Assembly (NCBI RefSeq): GCF_050942215.1
Contig: NZ_CP192056.1
Location: 3,100,001-3,164,000, forward strand
Reading direction: 5' to 3'
Source: Sphaerimonospora sp050942215
GTDB taxonomy: Bacteria > Actinomycetota > Actinomycetes > Streptosporangiales > Streptosporangiaceae
DNA: 64,000 bases
In this document: positions 43,533 to 52,044 of the stretch, piece after piece
Position numbering within the stretch: position 1 is the stretch's first letter
How the letters are laid out: each line of letters begins with the position of its first letter
Translations under genes and position numbers: made by a program
Notes under the pieces: generated by a model
What the model was told of the DNA's origin: nothing
Database searches by the model: none
Seen by the model: the letters and a program-made list of their open reading frames with translations, nothing else

Positions 43533-45346
43533 GCCTGCCTCTTCTTGATCATTCCGAGCTGCATCCACACGCCCGACGACAGCCGCAGCGCGTCGTGGTC
43601 GTCCGGCGGGAAGGCCGTGTACCGGGAGGTGTTGGCGAACTGGGTGTTGACGTAGTCCCAGAGCTGGATGACCGGCAGCTGCTCGTTGGTCAGCCGGGCG
43701 AGGACCCCGACGATGCGCTTGCGCTCCTCCGGGCCGGTGTAGCTGAGTTCGCTGGTCAGCTCGCCCGGGTTCACCGTGCCGTCGGCTCCCGCGTCGACGG
43801 TCTCCGGGCCGCCCATCCAGTTGCCCTGGGTGCCCGGCGGCACGTGCGACAGCCGGCCGCCGAACATCTGCCAGCCGTTCGCCTGGCCGTACAACCGCTG
43901 GAAGATGTTGTACGGCGACGGCCCCAGCCCGATCAGCCAGAACGCGACGTCGTACTTGCCGTCCGCCAGTTCTCCAAGATAGAGGGTGTAGTCGGCCGCG
44001 GTGACCACGGTCGCGTCGACGCCGTGGTCGCCGAGCTGGCTGCTGATCGACTTGGCGGCCGCCACCCAGTCGGAGAACGAGGCGGGAACGTGGATCCGCA
44101 CCTTCCACGGCTTGCCGCCGGGCAGGGCCCACCGGCCGTCCCGCTTGGTCATCCCGGCGGCACGCAGCTCGGCCTCGGCCTTGGCCGCGTCCACGCGGTA
44201 GGGGTCGAGCCGGTCGAACCCGTCGTCCAGCCAGGCCCTGGCGGCCTTGGCGTGGATGCCCGAGGTGGTCACGGCGGGCGTGCCGCCCTCGGGGGAGGCG
44301 ATCTTCGTGACCTGGGCGCGGTCGATCAGATAGGCCAGCGCCCGCCGCACGTGCACGTTGTCGTACGGCTTGTGCGACTGGTTGAACGCCAGTGAGGTGG
44401 CCACGGGCGAGTAGCCCTTGATCACCTTGCTGCCGCCGGCCGCGCGGATGCGCTCCATCACGGCGGAGGGCACCGACGTAAACGGGGCGTTGTCGAGCTT
44501 GCCGGCGATCAGGTAGTTCCAGATCTGCTCGTTGCCGGTGTAGTTGAGTACCTTCACCTTGTCCGGCACGATCGCGCCGCTGTCGTAGAAGTAGGGGTTG
44601 CGCTTCAGCAGCGCGGCGCCGGGGTTCACCCGCTCCAGCACGAACGGCCCGGCGGACACGTCACGCCCGGGGGAGAAGGCGATGACCTTCTCGGCGAGCC
44701 CGGTGATCTCGGCCTTGGCCTTCTCGGCCGCCGGGCCCTCGCCGTCCTGGGCGACCTTCAGGGTCTGCCAGAAGCCGTCGGGCAGCAGCCCGCCGAAGAC
44801 GTGGGCGGGCACGACGACGGTCGACAGCAGGTTGCTGAGGAACATCCCGCTGCGGTTCGCCCCCTGGGTGATCTCGATGGTCTTCGCGTCGACGATCTGG
44901 ATGTCGGCCGCGGCGCCGGCGGCCCTGGGGTCGAGCGCGTAGGCCGTGCCGCCCTGCGTGTAGGCCAGTCCGATCGAGACTCGGACGTCCTCGCTGGTCA
45001 CCGGCTTGCCGTCGGACCATTTGGCGTCCGGCTGCAGGTGGATGACGACCTCCGACTGGTCGGGCGTCGTGGTCCAGTCGGCGGCCAGTCCGGGGTAGAA
45101 CCGGTTGGGATCGACCGGGTCGTTCTTCGGCCAGGCGAGCGCCATCCCGTTGTAGCCGGCGAAGACCGACCCCACGGGGTTGAACGGATTGATCGGCGCG
45201 CTGGCGTTGATCTGCTTGCTGCCGTCGATCGTGGTGTAGACACCGCCACCCGCCGTCTGGGCGGCCTCCGTGGTCCCGGTCGTGCCGCAGGCGGTGGTGG
45301 CGGCGAAGGTCGTCGCCAGAGCCACGATCGCTGCGAGTCGCTTCAT
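43529..45346 (-). CDS. Oligopeptide-type ABC solute-binding lipoprotein
   Basis: 605 residues. Signal peptide MKRLAAIVALATTFAATTAC with Cys20 as probable lipidated residue; the lipobox TTAC is weaker than usual. Family 5 solute-binding blocks: WSDGKPVTSEDV, FNQSHKPYDNVHVRRALAYL [core HVRRALAYLIDR], and KVRIHVPASFSDW. At ~605 residues it is long for the family. First gene of a six-gene operon in the wall-salvage island, so muropeptides, GlcNAc-MurNAc or peptides are the expected cargo; which one cannot be told. Confidence 0.88.
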   Translation of the reverse strand: MKRLAAIVALATTFAATTACGTTGTTEAAQTAGGGVYTTIDGSKQINASAPINPFNPVGSVFAGYNGMALAWPKNDPVDPNRFYPGLAADWTTTPDQSEVVIHLQPDAKWSDGKPVTSEDVRVSIGLAYTQGGTAYALDPRAAGAAADIQIVDAKTIEITQGANRSGMFLSNLLSTVVVPAHVFGGLLPDGFWQTLKVAQDGEGPAAEKAKAEITGLAEKVIAFSPGRDVSAGPFVLERVNPGAALLKRNPYFYDSGAIVPDKVKVLNYTGNEQIWNYLIAGKLDNAPFTSVPSAVMERIRAAGGSKVIKGYSPVATSLAFNQSHKPYDNVHVRRALAYLIDRAQVTKIASPEGGTPAVTTSGIHAKAARAWLDDGFDRLDPYRVDAAKAEAELRAAGMTKRDGRWALPGGKPWKVRIHVPASFSDWVAAAKSISSQLGDHGVDATVVTAADYTLYLGELADGKYDVAFWLIGLGPSPYNIFQRLYGQANGWQMFGGRLSHVPPGTQGNWMGGPETVDAGADGTVNPGELTSELSYTGPEERKRIVGVLARLTNEQLPVIQLWDYVNTQFANTSRYTAFPPDDHDALRLSSGVWMQLGMIKKRQA

Positions 45347-45375
45347 GGGCTGCTCCTGGTTCCCGATTGCCTGGA

Positions 45376-45405
45376 CGATACGGGCGCTCCAGCGGCGGCG
45401 TCAAT
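45376..45405 (-). promoter_or_regulatory. Probable promoter of the ABC transporter operon
   Basis: Minus strand TTGACG, 18 bases, TATCGT, ending ~30 bases before the ATG at 45346. GGAGTTATTTTTTACC at 45431-45446 just upstream is an AT-rich imperfect palindrome that could be an operator. Confidence 0.5.
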
Positions 45406-45441
45406 TTTTTCCGCCCATGCAGCAAGGTGCGGAGTTATTTT

Positions 45442-45744
45442 TTACCAAGCCTGCTTTACCTGGGAATACGTCCCGCGAGATCGTCCACGTTGATCGTTGA
45501 GGAACCGATAGAGCACCGCCCTCGTCGCCCGCAGCGCCCCGTCCGACGTCTCGGAAGCACGCTGGGCGACGCCCACGACGACGCGGCCGACGATCAGCGG
45601 CCGGCTGATGCGGCTCGCCGGCGCCCCCGGCCGGAAGGCCGTCTCCCGGCCCGCCGGGACGAGCACGTGATCGGCGGTGGCCGCGGGCCGCCGGTGATCG
45701 CCGCGTACGGCTCTGTGCGGGGCGGATTCGGGGGGACCGGTCAC
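45442..45744 (-). pseudogene. MurR/RpiR-family regulator remnant (C-terminal SIS fragment)
   Basis: A GTG at 45744 overlaps the nagZ stop (GTGA) and opens 100 codons. The middle reads LVPAGRETAFRPGAPASR followed by GRVVVGVAQRASETSDGALR, which lines up with the C-terminal end of RpiR/MurR SIS domains (RET-FRSGAxASRxAQLxVVD-LFVGVAQR), with the AQLxVVD core decayed. No HTH domain and no upstream SIS half exist. The gene has been cut down at its 5' side, leaving a remnant where wall-recycling clusters often carry murR. Confidence 0.6.
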
Positions 45745-47297
45745 GAGGCCGGTGCGCCGCCGGTCAGCCGGCGGGCGGCGGCGCGCATGGAGGCGGCCGA
45801 GTCGCCGTGCGTGGCGAGGTAGACCGCCCCGGCGGGCGGGCCGGGCACCCCGGTCTCCACCACCACCGTGTCCGGGCGGGCCCGTACGGCCTCCGCGATC
45901 AGGCGGCGCATCCAGGCGTGCCGCACCGCGTCGTGGACGGCGAGCACGACCGGCCGCCCCGCCGCGAGGTCGGGCAGGCCGTCCCCCTCGCCGATCTCGG
46001 CCCGCAGCGTCCCCGGGAGGATCTCGGCGATCGCCGCGGCCAGGCCCGCCCTGCGGGATCCCACGGTAGGCCCGACCGCCTCGGTCAGCCGGGCCGACAC
46101 CTGGACGACCAGCGGCGCCGTACGCACCACCGGCCGGGCCGCCGCACCGGTCATCCGCAGCGCCGCCTCCGCCGCCGCGTCCCCCAGCCCCTCGTCGGCG
46201 TCGGCGGCGGCCGCGGCGCGGGCGTCCGCCTGGGCGGCGTGCCAGCGGGCGAGGCGGCGCACCCGGCCCGCCGCCTGTGCCAGCCGTTCCTCGGCGAGCC
46301 TGCCCTCCCGGACCGCCCCGGCGATGGCGTCGCGCAGTTCGTACACACTCTCGCCATCGGGCGAGGACCGGCCGACGCAGATCGCGTCGACTCCGGCGGC
46401 CAGGGCCCGTACGGCGATCTCGCCGGGCTCGTGGAGCGCGGCGACGGCCCGCATCTCGATCGCGTCGGTCACCAGCATGCCCTCGAAGCCGAGCTCCTCG
46501 CGCAGCAGCCCGGTCAGCACGGCGCGGCTCAGCGTGGCCGGCACCTCGTCGAGGGCGGGCACGAGCAGATGCCCGCACATGATCGCCTGGACGCCCGCCT
46601 CGATCGCGGCGCGGAACGGCGGCAGGTCACGCAGGTCGAGCACCTCGCGCGGCGCGTCGACGGTGGGCAGCTCCAGGTGGGAGTCGCTGCGGGTGGCGCC
46701 GTGGCCGGGGAAGTGCTTGGCGCAGGCCGCCACCCCGGCGCCCTGCAGCCCGTTGATCCAGGCCACGGCGTGCCGGGAGACCTCCCCGGGGTCCGCGCCG
46801 AAGGAGCGGATGCCGATGACCGGGTTGAGCCGATCGGCGTTCACGTCCACCACGGGGGCGTAGTCGAGCGTGATGCCGGCGGCGCCCACGAGCCGGCCGA
46901 TCTGGCGGGCCACCCGCTCGGTCAGCCGGACGTCTCCGGCCACGCCGAGGGCGAGGTTGCCCGGCCAGGAGCTGCCGGTGCCCGCCTCCAGCCGGGTGAC
47001 CGTGCCGCCCTCCTCGTCGACGGCGACGATCGCCTCGGGGTTGTCCGCGCGCAGCGCCGCGCTGAGCTCGGCCGTCTGCGCCGGATCGGCGATGTTGCGG
47101 GCGAACAGCACCACCCCGCCCAGGCCCTCGGCCAGCGCCCGGCGCAGCCAGCCGGGCGGAGCCGTGCCATCGAAGCCGGGCTGGAGCACGGTCATCGCGA
47201 GCCGGCCCAGCTCGCCCGCCGTCCGGCCGTCCGCCCGCCGCCCGGCCTTCCCTATTTGGGGCGTATGCTGCGACCTGTCCGTTTTCCGGCCACCCAT
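45741..47297 (-). CDS. nagZ: Beta-N-acetylglucosaminidase NagZ-type (GH3)
   Basis: 518 residues from ATG 47297, with GGGGG before it; the longer frame runs antisense-like through the kinase gene. It removes GlcNAc from the non-reducing end of muropeptides. NagZ signatures: VDEEGGTVTRLEAG (93-106), KHFPGHG (194-200) with the Asp205-His207 general-acid pair in TRSDSHLELP, and nucleophile Asp278 in VTDAIEM. No signal peptide, so cytoplasmic. A ~150-residue C-terminal domain follows the barrel. The kinase gene lies 8 bases upstream. Confidence 0.93.
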   Translation of the reverse strand: MGGRKTDRSQHTPQIGKAGRRADGRTAGELGRLAMTVLQPGFDGTAPPGWLRRALAEGLGGVVLFARNIADPAQTAELSAALRADNPEAIVAVDEEGGTVTRLEAGTGSSWPGNLALGVAGDVRLTERVARQIGRLVGAAGITLDYAPVVDVNADRLNPVIGIRSFGADPGEVSRHAVAWINGLQGAGVAACAKHFPGHGATRSDSHLELPTVDAPREVLDLRDLPPFRAAIEAGVQAIMCGHLLVPALDEVPATLSRAVLTGLLREELGFEGMLVTDAIEMRAVAALHEPGEIAVRALAAGVDAICVGRSSPDGESVYELRDAIAGAVREGRLAEERLAQAAGRVRRLARWHAAQADARAAAAADADEGLGDAAAEAALRMTGAAARPVVRTAPLVVQVSARLTEAVGPTVGSRRAGLAAAIAEILPGTLRAEIGEGDGLPDLAAGRPVVLAVHDAVRHAWMRRLIAEAVRARPDTVVVETGVPGPPAGAVYLATHGDSAASMRAAARRLTGGAPAS

Positions 47298-47305
47298 CGC
47301 GCCCC

Positions 47306-48343
47306 CTATGAGCTGAGCCGCCGTGCGATGAGCCTGCGGTGGCCGTCCAGTGCGCGCGGATCGTCCGCGGGCAGGGCGGCCCGCAGCGCGAGGGCGGCCG
47401 CCCCGGCCGCGCCGTCGCCGGCGAGCAGCCAGCCGCCCGAGGCGGTGTCCGCACCGGCCTGCTCCCCCAGCTCGGCGCGCACCAGTCCGGCCAGTTCCGT
47501 CGGCTCGGTGAGCAGGGACCCGGCCAGCACGAGCGGGCCCGGCGCCGGGAGGCCGGTTCCGTTCGCGCCCGGCGGAGGTCCGGCGCGTACGGCACGTGCC
47601 GTACGGCACAGCAGCGCGGCGCCCTCCCGGAGGATCTCCCGCGCGGCCGGGTCCCCGTCGTCGGCGGCGGCGTCGGCCACCGGCGCGAGCGTGGCGAGCC
47701 AGGCAGGACCGGCCTCGGCGACACGGGCGTAGACGGCCGTGACGATCGCCCGGGCGAGCTCGGCGGAGTCCCGCCGGTCCCCGCCCTCAGGGCCGGCGCC
47801 GAGGACAGCGGCCGCGACGCCGTCGACCAGCGCGGTGGGCGCGGCGCGGCCGTCGAGGGCGGTCAGCGCCGCGGTGACGGCACGCCTGCCGAGCCACACC
47901 CCCGAGCCCTCGTCGCCCAGCAGCCAGCCCCAGCCGTCGGCGCGGCGTACGACCCGCCGGTCATGGACGCGGGCGCCGACCGCGCCGGTGCCCGCCACCA
48001 GGACGGCCCCGTCCGGCCGCGTGGTCGCACTCGCGAACGCGACGAGCATGTCCGGGACCACGAGGGGACGGCCGGGCAGCCCGGCCTCCTTCCAGGCGCG
48101 TTCCGCCAGCCCGCCCATGGCCTCGGCGCCGGCCAGGCCGAAGACTCCCCCGGCCACGTGCGAGTGGTCGAGGCCGTCCAGCGCGGCGAGCAGCGCGGCC
48201 AGCAGGTTGGCGGCCGGATCGGCGACGGAGACCGCGTTCGCGCCTCCGGCGCGGCCACGTCCGGCGATCTCCCCACTCCGGCGGGCGGCGACACACCGCG
48301 TGCTGGTGCCACCGCCATCCACTCCGACGAACAGAGCCCCCAC
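47306..48343 (-). CDS. BadF/BadG-type N-acetylglucosamine or MurNAc kinase
   Basis: 345 residues from GTG 48343 (GAGGGG six bases upstream; GTG 48358 would add five residues). ASKHA-fold kinase: phosphate-1 loop FVGVDGGGTSTRC, GLAGAEAMGG, adenosine/phosphate-2 VLVAGTGAVGARV, and GWGWLLGDEGSGVWLGRRAV [core LLGDEGSGVWLG], the diagnostic N-acetylhexosamine-kinase motif. Directly ahead of nagZ, so it should phosphorylate GlcNAc or MurNAc released by NagZ/NamZ and feed MurQ. Confidence 0.9.
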   Translation of the reverse strand: MGALFVGVDGGGTSTRCVAARRSGEIAGRGRAGGANAVSVADPAANLLAALLAALDGLDHSHVAGGVFGLAGAEAMGGLAERAWKEAGLPGRPLVVPDMLVAFASATTRPDGAVLVAGTGAVGARVHDRRVVRRADGWGWLLGDEGSGVWLGRRAVTAALTALDGRAAPTALVDGVAAAVLGAGPEGGDRRDSAELARAIVTAVYARVAEAGPAWLATLAPVADAAADDGDPAAREILREGAALLCRTARAVRAGPPPGANGTGLPAPGPLVLAGSLLTEPTELAGLVRAELGEQAGADTASGGWLLAGDGAAGAAALALRAALPADDPRALDGHRRLIARRLSS

Positions 48344-48381
48344 GGTCGCCCCTCGCACTCTCCGTAGATATCCTCCGACAA

Positions 48382-48409
48382 CATATAAGCGAGTGGAGAA
48401 TTTCTACAA
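48382..48409 (-). promoter_or_regulatory. Promoter/operator candidate of the kinase-nagZ unit
   Basis: Minus strand TTGTAG, 16 bases, TATATG. The -35 overlaps TGTAGAAATTCTCCA (48394-48408), a palindrome with a single mismatch around a central A. RpiR-type regulators bind such sites; the local regulator gene is decayed. Confidence 0.4.
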
Positions 48410-48437
48410 CGCTTCCCGGCGGGCCGCCCAGGCGGAG

Positions 48438-48662
48438 CTATTTCCTGCTCTCGGCCAGATCGACGATCGCGGTGGCGGCGCGGAAGAACTTGTTGCGGCC
48501 CATGTCCCCCACCGTCTTGATGTTGAAGGCCTTCTTGAGCATCTCGGCGTCGCTTTCCGACACACCCGCCAGGGCCTGGACCGGCGCCTTGACGAGATCC
48601 TCGAGGTTCACGTCCTCGTAGTCGCGGTCGAGCAGCTTGCTGAGGTCAGCGTTGACGGCCAT
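48438..48662 (-). CDS. Small helix-hairpin-helix-like protein, unknown
   Basis: 74 residues from ATG 48662. Acidic helical N-terminus (LLDRDYEDVNLEDLVKAP) then LAGVSESDAEMLKKAFNIKT and GRNKFFRAATAIVDLA. The second half resembles a non-enzymatic HhH/SAM-like module with LxGVSxxDAExLKxAFNIKT pattern. Probably a small binding protein. No family name is certain. Monocistronic; a solo unit of the dispersed repeat lies 81 bases upstream. Confidence 0.65.
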   Translation of the reverse strand: MAVNADLSKLLDRDYEDVNLEDLVKAPVQALAGVSESDAEMLKKAFNIKTVGDMGRNKFFRAATAIVDLAESRK

Positions 48663-48742
48663 GAGTCCCCCGCTCAGGAGTCATCGGACGGACAGAACGC
48701 CCATACACGTGAAAAATGCCCTCCCCGCCCCGACCCATCCCC

Positions 48743-48763
48743 GTGATCTTGCAGTTTCTCGCA
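48743..48763 (+). repeat. Solo unit of the dispersed palindromic element
   Basis: GTGATCTTGCAGTTTCTCGC plus A, identical over 21 bp to one unit in each full copy (35166-35186 and 61622-61642, reverse strand). No partner units are found at 53-bp steps on either side. Confidence 0.9.
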
Positions 48764-48784
48764 CATCCGGGTCGCGACGACGAA

Positions 48785-48819
48785 GGCGGGCCGCACGGCA
48801 CGGTGCCGTACGACCCGCC
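48785..48819. terminator. Hairpin after the YcnI-like gene
   Basis: GGCGGG at 48785 and CCCGCC ending 48819 enclose ACGGCAC-G-GTGCCGT, a near-perfect long stem 30 bases after the minus-strand stop. Confidence 0.6.
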
Positions 48820-48848
48820 CACTCTCCTCAGCAGGACCGGACCAGGGG

Positions 48849-49583
48849 CTACTGGCTCCGGGAACGGCGCAGACCGGCGACGCCGACGGCGGCTCCGGCC
48901 ACGCCCACAGCGATGCCGATCCCGGCCAGCAGCCGGGCGGTGCCGTCGGATGTGTCCGCGGCGGCGGAGGGCCCGGCGTCGGCGGCGACCGGGGCGACGG
49001 ACGGCGACGAGCTCGCGGCGCCGTGGCCGCCCTCGCCGTCGGCCGGCGCGGTCAGCTTGAGGACGGGGACCGGGTGGTCCGCCTCCGAGCCGTCGTCCTT
49101 GGCCACGTCGGCCCACTTGACGACCTCGCCGCTGGTGTAGGTCTGAGCCGTCGGGAACCGCAGCTGGTCGACGGACTTCGGCAGCGGGCCGAGCGACGCC
49201 TCGAACTCCTGGAACTCCCCGGGGTTGATCTTCCCGCCGGACCAGGTGATCTTCAAAACCGCCTCGGTGACCTTGTCGCCGTCGTCGTTCACGACGGGGG
49301 CGGGCAGCTCGCCCCTCGTCACCTTCACGTCCCAGCCCTGGACCGGCTTGACCGAGACGAACGGCAGCGGATGGTCGGTGGGGAACTCGACCTCGATCTT
49401 GCTGGTCGAGGCGTTGTCACGCTCGTTCGGCACCCGGAAAGCGATCTTCGTCCAGCCGCCCTGCGTCGCCGTTCCCGGCTGGATGGTCACGTGCGCCGAA
49501 GCGGGGAAGGCGAGACCGAGGGCGAGTGCCAGAGCGCCGGCGCCGACGATCGCGACACGGCGTGTCACAGCGGTGAATGCCAT
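48849..49583 (-). CDS. YcnI/DUF1775 family secreted, membrane-anchored protein
   Basis: 244 residues from ATG 49583 (GGAGAAAC upstream). Signal peptide to ...AFPASA-HVTIQPG; the mature start His-Val is the conserved copper-binding N-terminus of YcnI proteins. The DUF1775 body has KIAFRVPNERDNASTSKIEV and VKPVQGWDVKV with WSGGKINPGEFQEF. After a Ser/Ala-rich linker a C-terminal membrane helix (LLAGIGIAVGVAGAAVGVAG) and basic end RRSRSQ anchor it. Role: extracellular copper handling, by family. Confidence 0.9.
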   Translation of the reverse strand: MAFTAVTRRVAIVGAGALALALGLAFPASAHVTIQPGTATQGGWTKIAFRVPNERDNASTSKIEVEFPTDHPLPFVSVKPVQGWDVKVTRGELPAPVVNDDGDKVTEAVLKITWSGGKINPGEFQEFEASLGPLPKSVDQLRFPTAQTYTSGEVVKWADVAKDDGSEADHPVPVLKLTAPADGEGGHGAASSSPSVAPVAADAGPSAAADTSDGTARLLAGIGIAVGVAGAAVGVAGLRRSRSQ

Positions 49584-49615
49584 GAAAGTTTCTCCAGTCG
49601 TATGGGGGATATGGG

Positions 49616-50242
49616 CTACGAAAGGAGGGGCGCGGGCGGCCCGCGCCGGATCACGGCGTACCGGAGGAGCACCTCGCACCCGGGCCGGACCGGCTCCGGT
49701 TCACGCGAAAGCGGGCGCGGCGCGAGACCGTCCCCGGCCCCGGGCCGGCCGAGCATCGGCCGGAGCCACCTGACCGCGCGCACGCCGATCCGGTGCAGGA
49801 TCGACCACACCAGAGCCTCGCCGCGCGACAGCCACCAGCCCGTGATCAGCGCCGCCGTCAGGTGGGCGACCAGCATCCCCGCGCGCACGCACAGCGACTC
49901 GTCGTACTCGTATGACACCAGCTCATGGGCCGGGTCGTGGCCTACCGGAGGGCGTGGCACGACATCGGGCCGCACGGCCGGGCCGAGCATCTGGTGCAGG
50001 AGCACCTGGGCGGCGAGGACCAGCCCGATGATGGTCGCCGGCGAACGTTGCCTGCCCGCCAGAGCGGTGGCCGCCGCCATGACGGCCAGCCAGCCCACCA
50101 GGAGGACCCGGGGGGTGGGGCCGGCTCCCCCGGCGAACCAGTGCGCGCCTAGGGCGAGCAGCACGCAGACGGCGGAGAAGGCGGCCGACCGCGCGATACG
50201 CAGGGAGACGTTGGCGGGCATGACGGGGAAATTGTTCCACAC
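49616..50242 (-). CDS. Membrane protein of unknown function, downstream partner of ycnI-like gene
   Basis: 208 residues from GTG 50242, or 201 from ATG 50221 (MPANVSLRIARSAAFS). Four to five hydrophobic segments (SAVCVLLALGAHWFAG, VLLVGWLAVMAAATALAG, ATIIGLVLAAQVLLHQML, MLVAHLTAALITGWWLSRGE). Two His-containing polar loops, including PPVGHDPAHELVS, lie between helices. It directly precedes the YcnI-like gene on the same strand, which suggests a shared copper-related role; I recognise no family. Confidence 0.72.
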   Translation of the reverse strand: MWNNFPVMPANVSLRIARSAAFSAVCVLLALGAHWFAGGAGPTPRVLLVGWLAVMAAATALAGRQRSPATIIGLVLAAQVLLHQMLGPAVRPDVVPRPPVGHDPAHELVSYEYDESLCVRAGMLVAHLTAALITGWWLSRGEALVWSILHRIGVRAVRWLRPMLGRPGAGDGLAPRPLSREPEPVRPGCEVLLRYAVIRRGPPAPLLS

Positions 50243-50261
50243 GAGCCGACCGGTGGCGGCG

Positions 50262-50331
50262 GCGGAACCGCGGTCGCCCGCGATCGGGGACGACTCAGCG
50301 GAACCGCGGCCGCGCGATCGGTGACGGCTCA
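50262..50331. repeat. Imperfect ~35-bp tandem duplication
   Basis: GCGGAACCGCGGTCGCCCGC...GACGACTCA (50262-50297) is followed at once by GCGGAACCGCGGCCGCGCGA...GACGGCTCA (50298-50331). The second copy supplies the DEAD-box helicase stop codon. Confidence 0.7.
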
Positions 50332-52044
50332 GCGGTGCCCGGAGAACTCGTCGCGGTCCCGGCGGACCGGCGGCTTCTTCCCCTTTATGGTGGTCTTGCG
50401 CAGCGCGTTGATCACCTCGTGCGCGGCCGACTCGGGGATCTCCACGAGGGAGAACCGGTCGGCGATCTCGATCGCTCCGATCTCACGGCCGCTGACCCGG
50501 GTCTCCCCGGTGATGGCCCCGACCAGGTCACGCGGACGGACCCCGACGCTGCGCCCGGCGCCGACGAAGATCCGGGTCATCCCGCCGGCCGGGCCGCGGC
50601 CGCGGCGATCCTCTCGCCCGTGGCCGCCGTCGCGACGACCACGCTCCGGCCGGGACGCCCTCGGGGCGACCTCCGGGATCTCCTCCTCGTCGGCGGCGGC
50701 TCCGGTGGACTCGTGGGCGAGTTTGACCGCCGCGAGCGCGATGTCCATGAGGTCGAACTCGCCGGCCAGGGTCTCGACCACGACGCGGAACCGGTCGAGG
50801 TCGACGTCCTCCACCATGCTCTCCTCCAGGGCCGACCTGGTCAGCTCCAGCCGCCTCGCCCGCAGGTCGGCGACGGTCGGCACCTTCTCGACCGTGATCC
50901 GGCTGCGGGTCACCCGCTCGATCGTCTTCAGCATCCGGTGCTCACGCGGCTCCGCCAGCGTGATGGCCACGCCCTCGCGGCCGGCCCGGCCCACCCGGCC
51001 GATCCGGTGGACGTACGCCTCCGGCGCCGACGGCACGTCGTAGTTGATGACGTGGGTGAGCTGCTCGATGTCGAGTCCGCGTGCCGCGACGTCGGTGGCG
51101 ACCAGCAGGTCGGCCGTACCGGCGCGCAGCCGTCCCATCACGCGGTCGCGCTGCTCCTGCCCCATCCCGCCGTGCAGCGCCTCGGCCCGGTAGCCGCGGC
51201 CGTTCATGGTCTCGGTGAGATGATCGACCTCCTCACGCGTGCGGCAGAACACGATCGCGGCGGTCGGTGCCTCCACGTCGAGCACCCGCCCGAGCGCGGC
51301 CGGCTTGTGGGCGCGCGCGACGATGTACGCGCTCTGCCGTACCAGCGGAGCCTCGCCGGCGGGCCGCTCGCGCTCGATCTTGATCCGGACCGGATCGCGC
51401 AGGTGACTGCGGGCCATCCCGTTGATGCGCGGCGGCATGGTGGCCGAGAAGAGCACGGTCTGCCGCTCCTCCGGGACGTCCTGGAGGATCGCGTCGATGT
51501 CCTCGGCGAACCCCATGTCGAGCATCTCGTCGGCCTCGTCGAGCACGATCATCTTCAGCCCGTCCAGGGCGAGCGTGCCCCGGCCGATGTGATCGAGCGC
51601 ACGTCCCGGCGTGGCGACCACCACGTCGACCCCGCGTTCGAGCTCGCGCAACTGCCGTCCGATCGGCTGCCCGCCGTAGATGGGCAGGACCCGCGCGCCG
51701 AGATCGCGGCCGTAGCGGTGCATCGCCTCGGAGACCTGCACGGCGAGCTCGCGCGTGGGCAGGAGAACGAGCGCCATCGGCTTGCCGCCGCCGCCCCCGC
51801 TCTCAAGCTCCCGCGCCCGCTGGTCGTGCATCCGCTGCAGCACGGGAAGCGCGAACGCGGCCGTCTTGCCGGTCCCCGTCGCGGCCTGTCCCAGCAGGTC
51901 CCGCCCCTCCATCAGCGGCGGGATGGCCTCCCGCTGGATGGGGGTGGGCTCCTCGTATCCCAGGTCGGCCAGGGCCTTGAGCAGTTCGGGAAGCAGCTTG
52001 AGATCGGCGAAACCCGATCCGTCGTCGATCATGTTCTCGACCAT
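50329..52044 (-). CDS. DEAD-box RNA helicase (DeaD/CsdA-like)
   Basis: 571 residues from ATG 52044 (GGAGGAG upstream); the frame continues upstream without a better start. Q motif with GYEEPTPIQREAIPPLMEGR, Walker A AATGTGKTAAF, DEAD in VLDEADEMLDMGF, SAT in LFSATMPPR, and HRIGRVGRAG. The C-terminus holds a DbpA-type RNA-binding fold (TRIFVGAGRSVGVRPRDLVG) after a charged linker with RGRRDGGHGREDRRGRG. Ribosome assembly and cold-stress RNA remodelling are the family roles. Confidence 0.93.
   Translation of the reverse strand: MVENMIDDGSGFADLKLLPELLKALADLGYEEPTPIQREAIPPLMEGRDLLGQAATGTGKTAAFALPVLQRMHDQRARELESGGGGGKPMALVLLPTRELAVQVSEAMHRYGRDLGARVLPIYGGQPIGRQLRELERGVDVVVATPGRALDHIGRGTLALDGLKMIVLDEADEMLDMGFAEDIDAILQDVPEERQTVLFSATMPPRINGMARSHLRDPVRIKIERERPAGEAPLVRQSAYIVARAHKPAALGRVLDVEAPTAAIVFCRTREEVDHLTETMNGRGYRAEALHGGMGQEQRDRVMGRLRAGTADLLVATDVAARGLDIEQLTHVINYDVPSAPEAYVHRIGRVGRAGREGVAITLAEPREHRMLKTIERVTRSRITVEKVPTVADLRARRLELTRSALEESMVEDVDLDRFRVVVETLAGEFDLMDIALAAVKLAHESTGAAADEEEIPEVAPRASRPERGRRDGGHGREDRRGRGPAGGMTRIFVGAGRSVGVRPRDLVGAITGETRVSGREIGAIEIADRFSLVEIPESAAHEVINALRKTTIKGKKPPVRRDRDEFSGHR

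Noticed and set aside
42468..44132. Extended OppB-like frame starting near 44132
   Set aside because: The first ~200 codons overlap the solute-binding protein in another frame; the 4-base overlap start at 43532 fits the operon.
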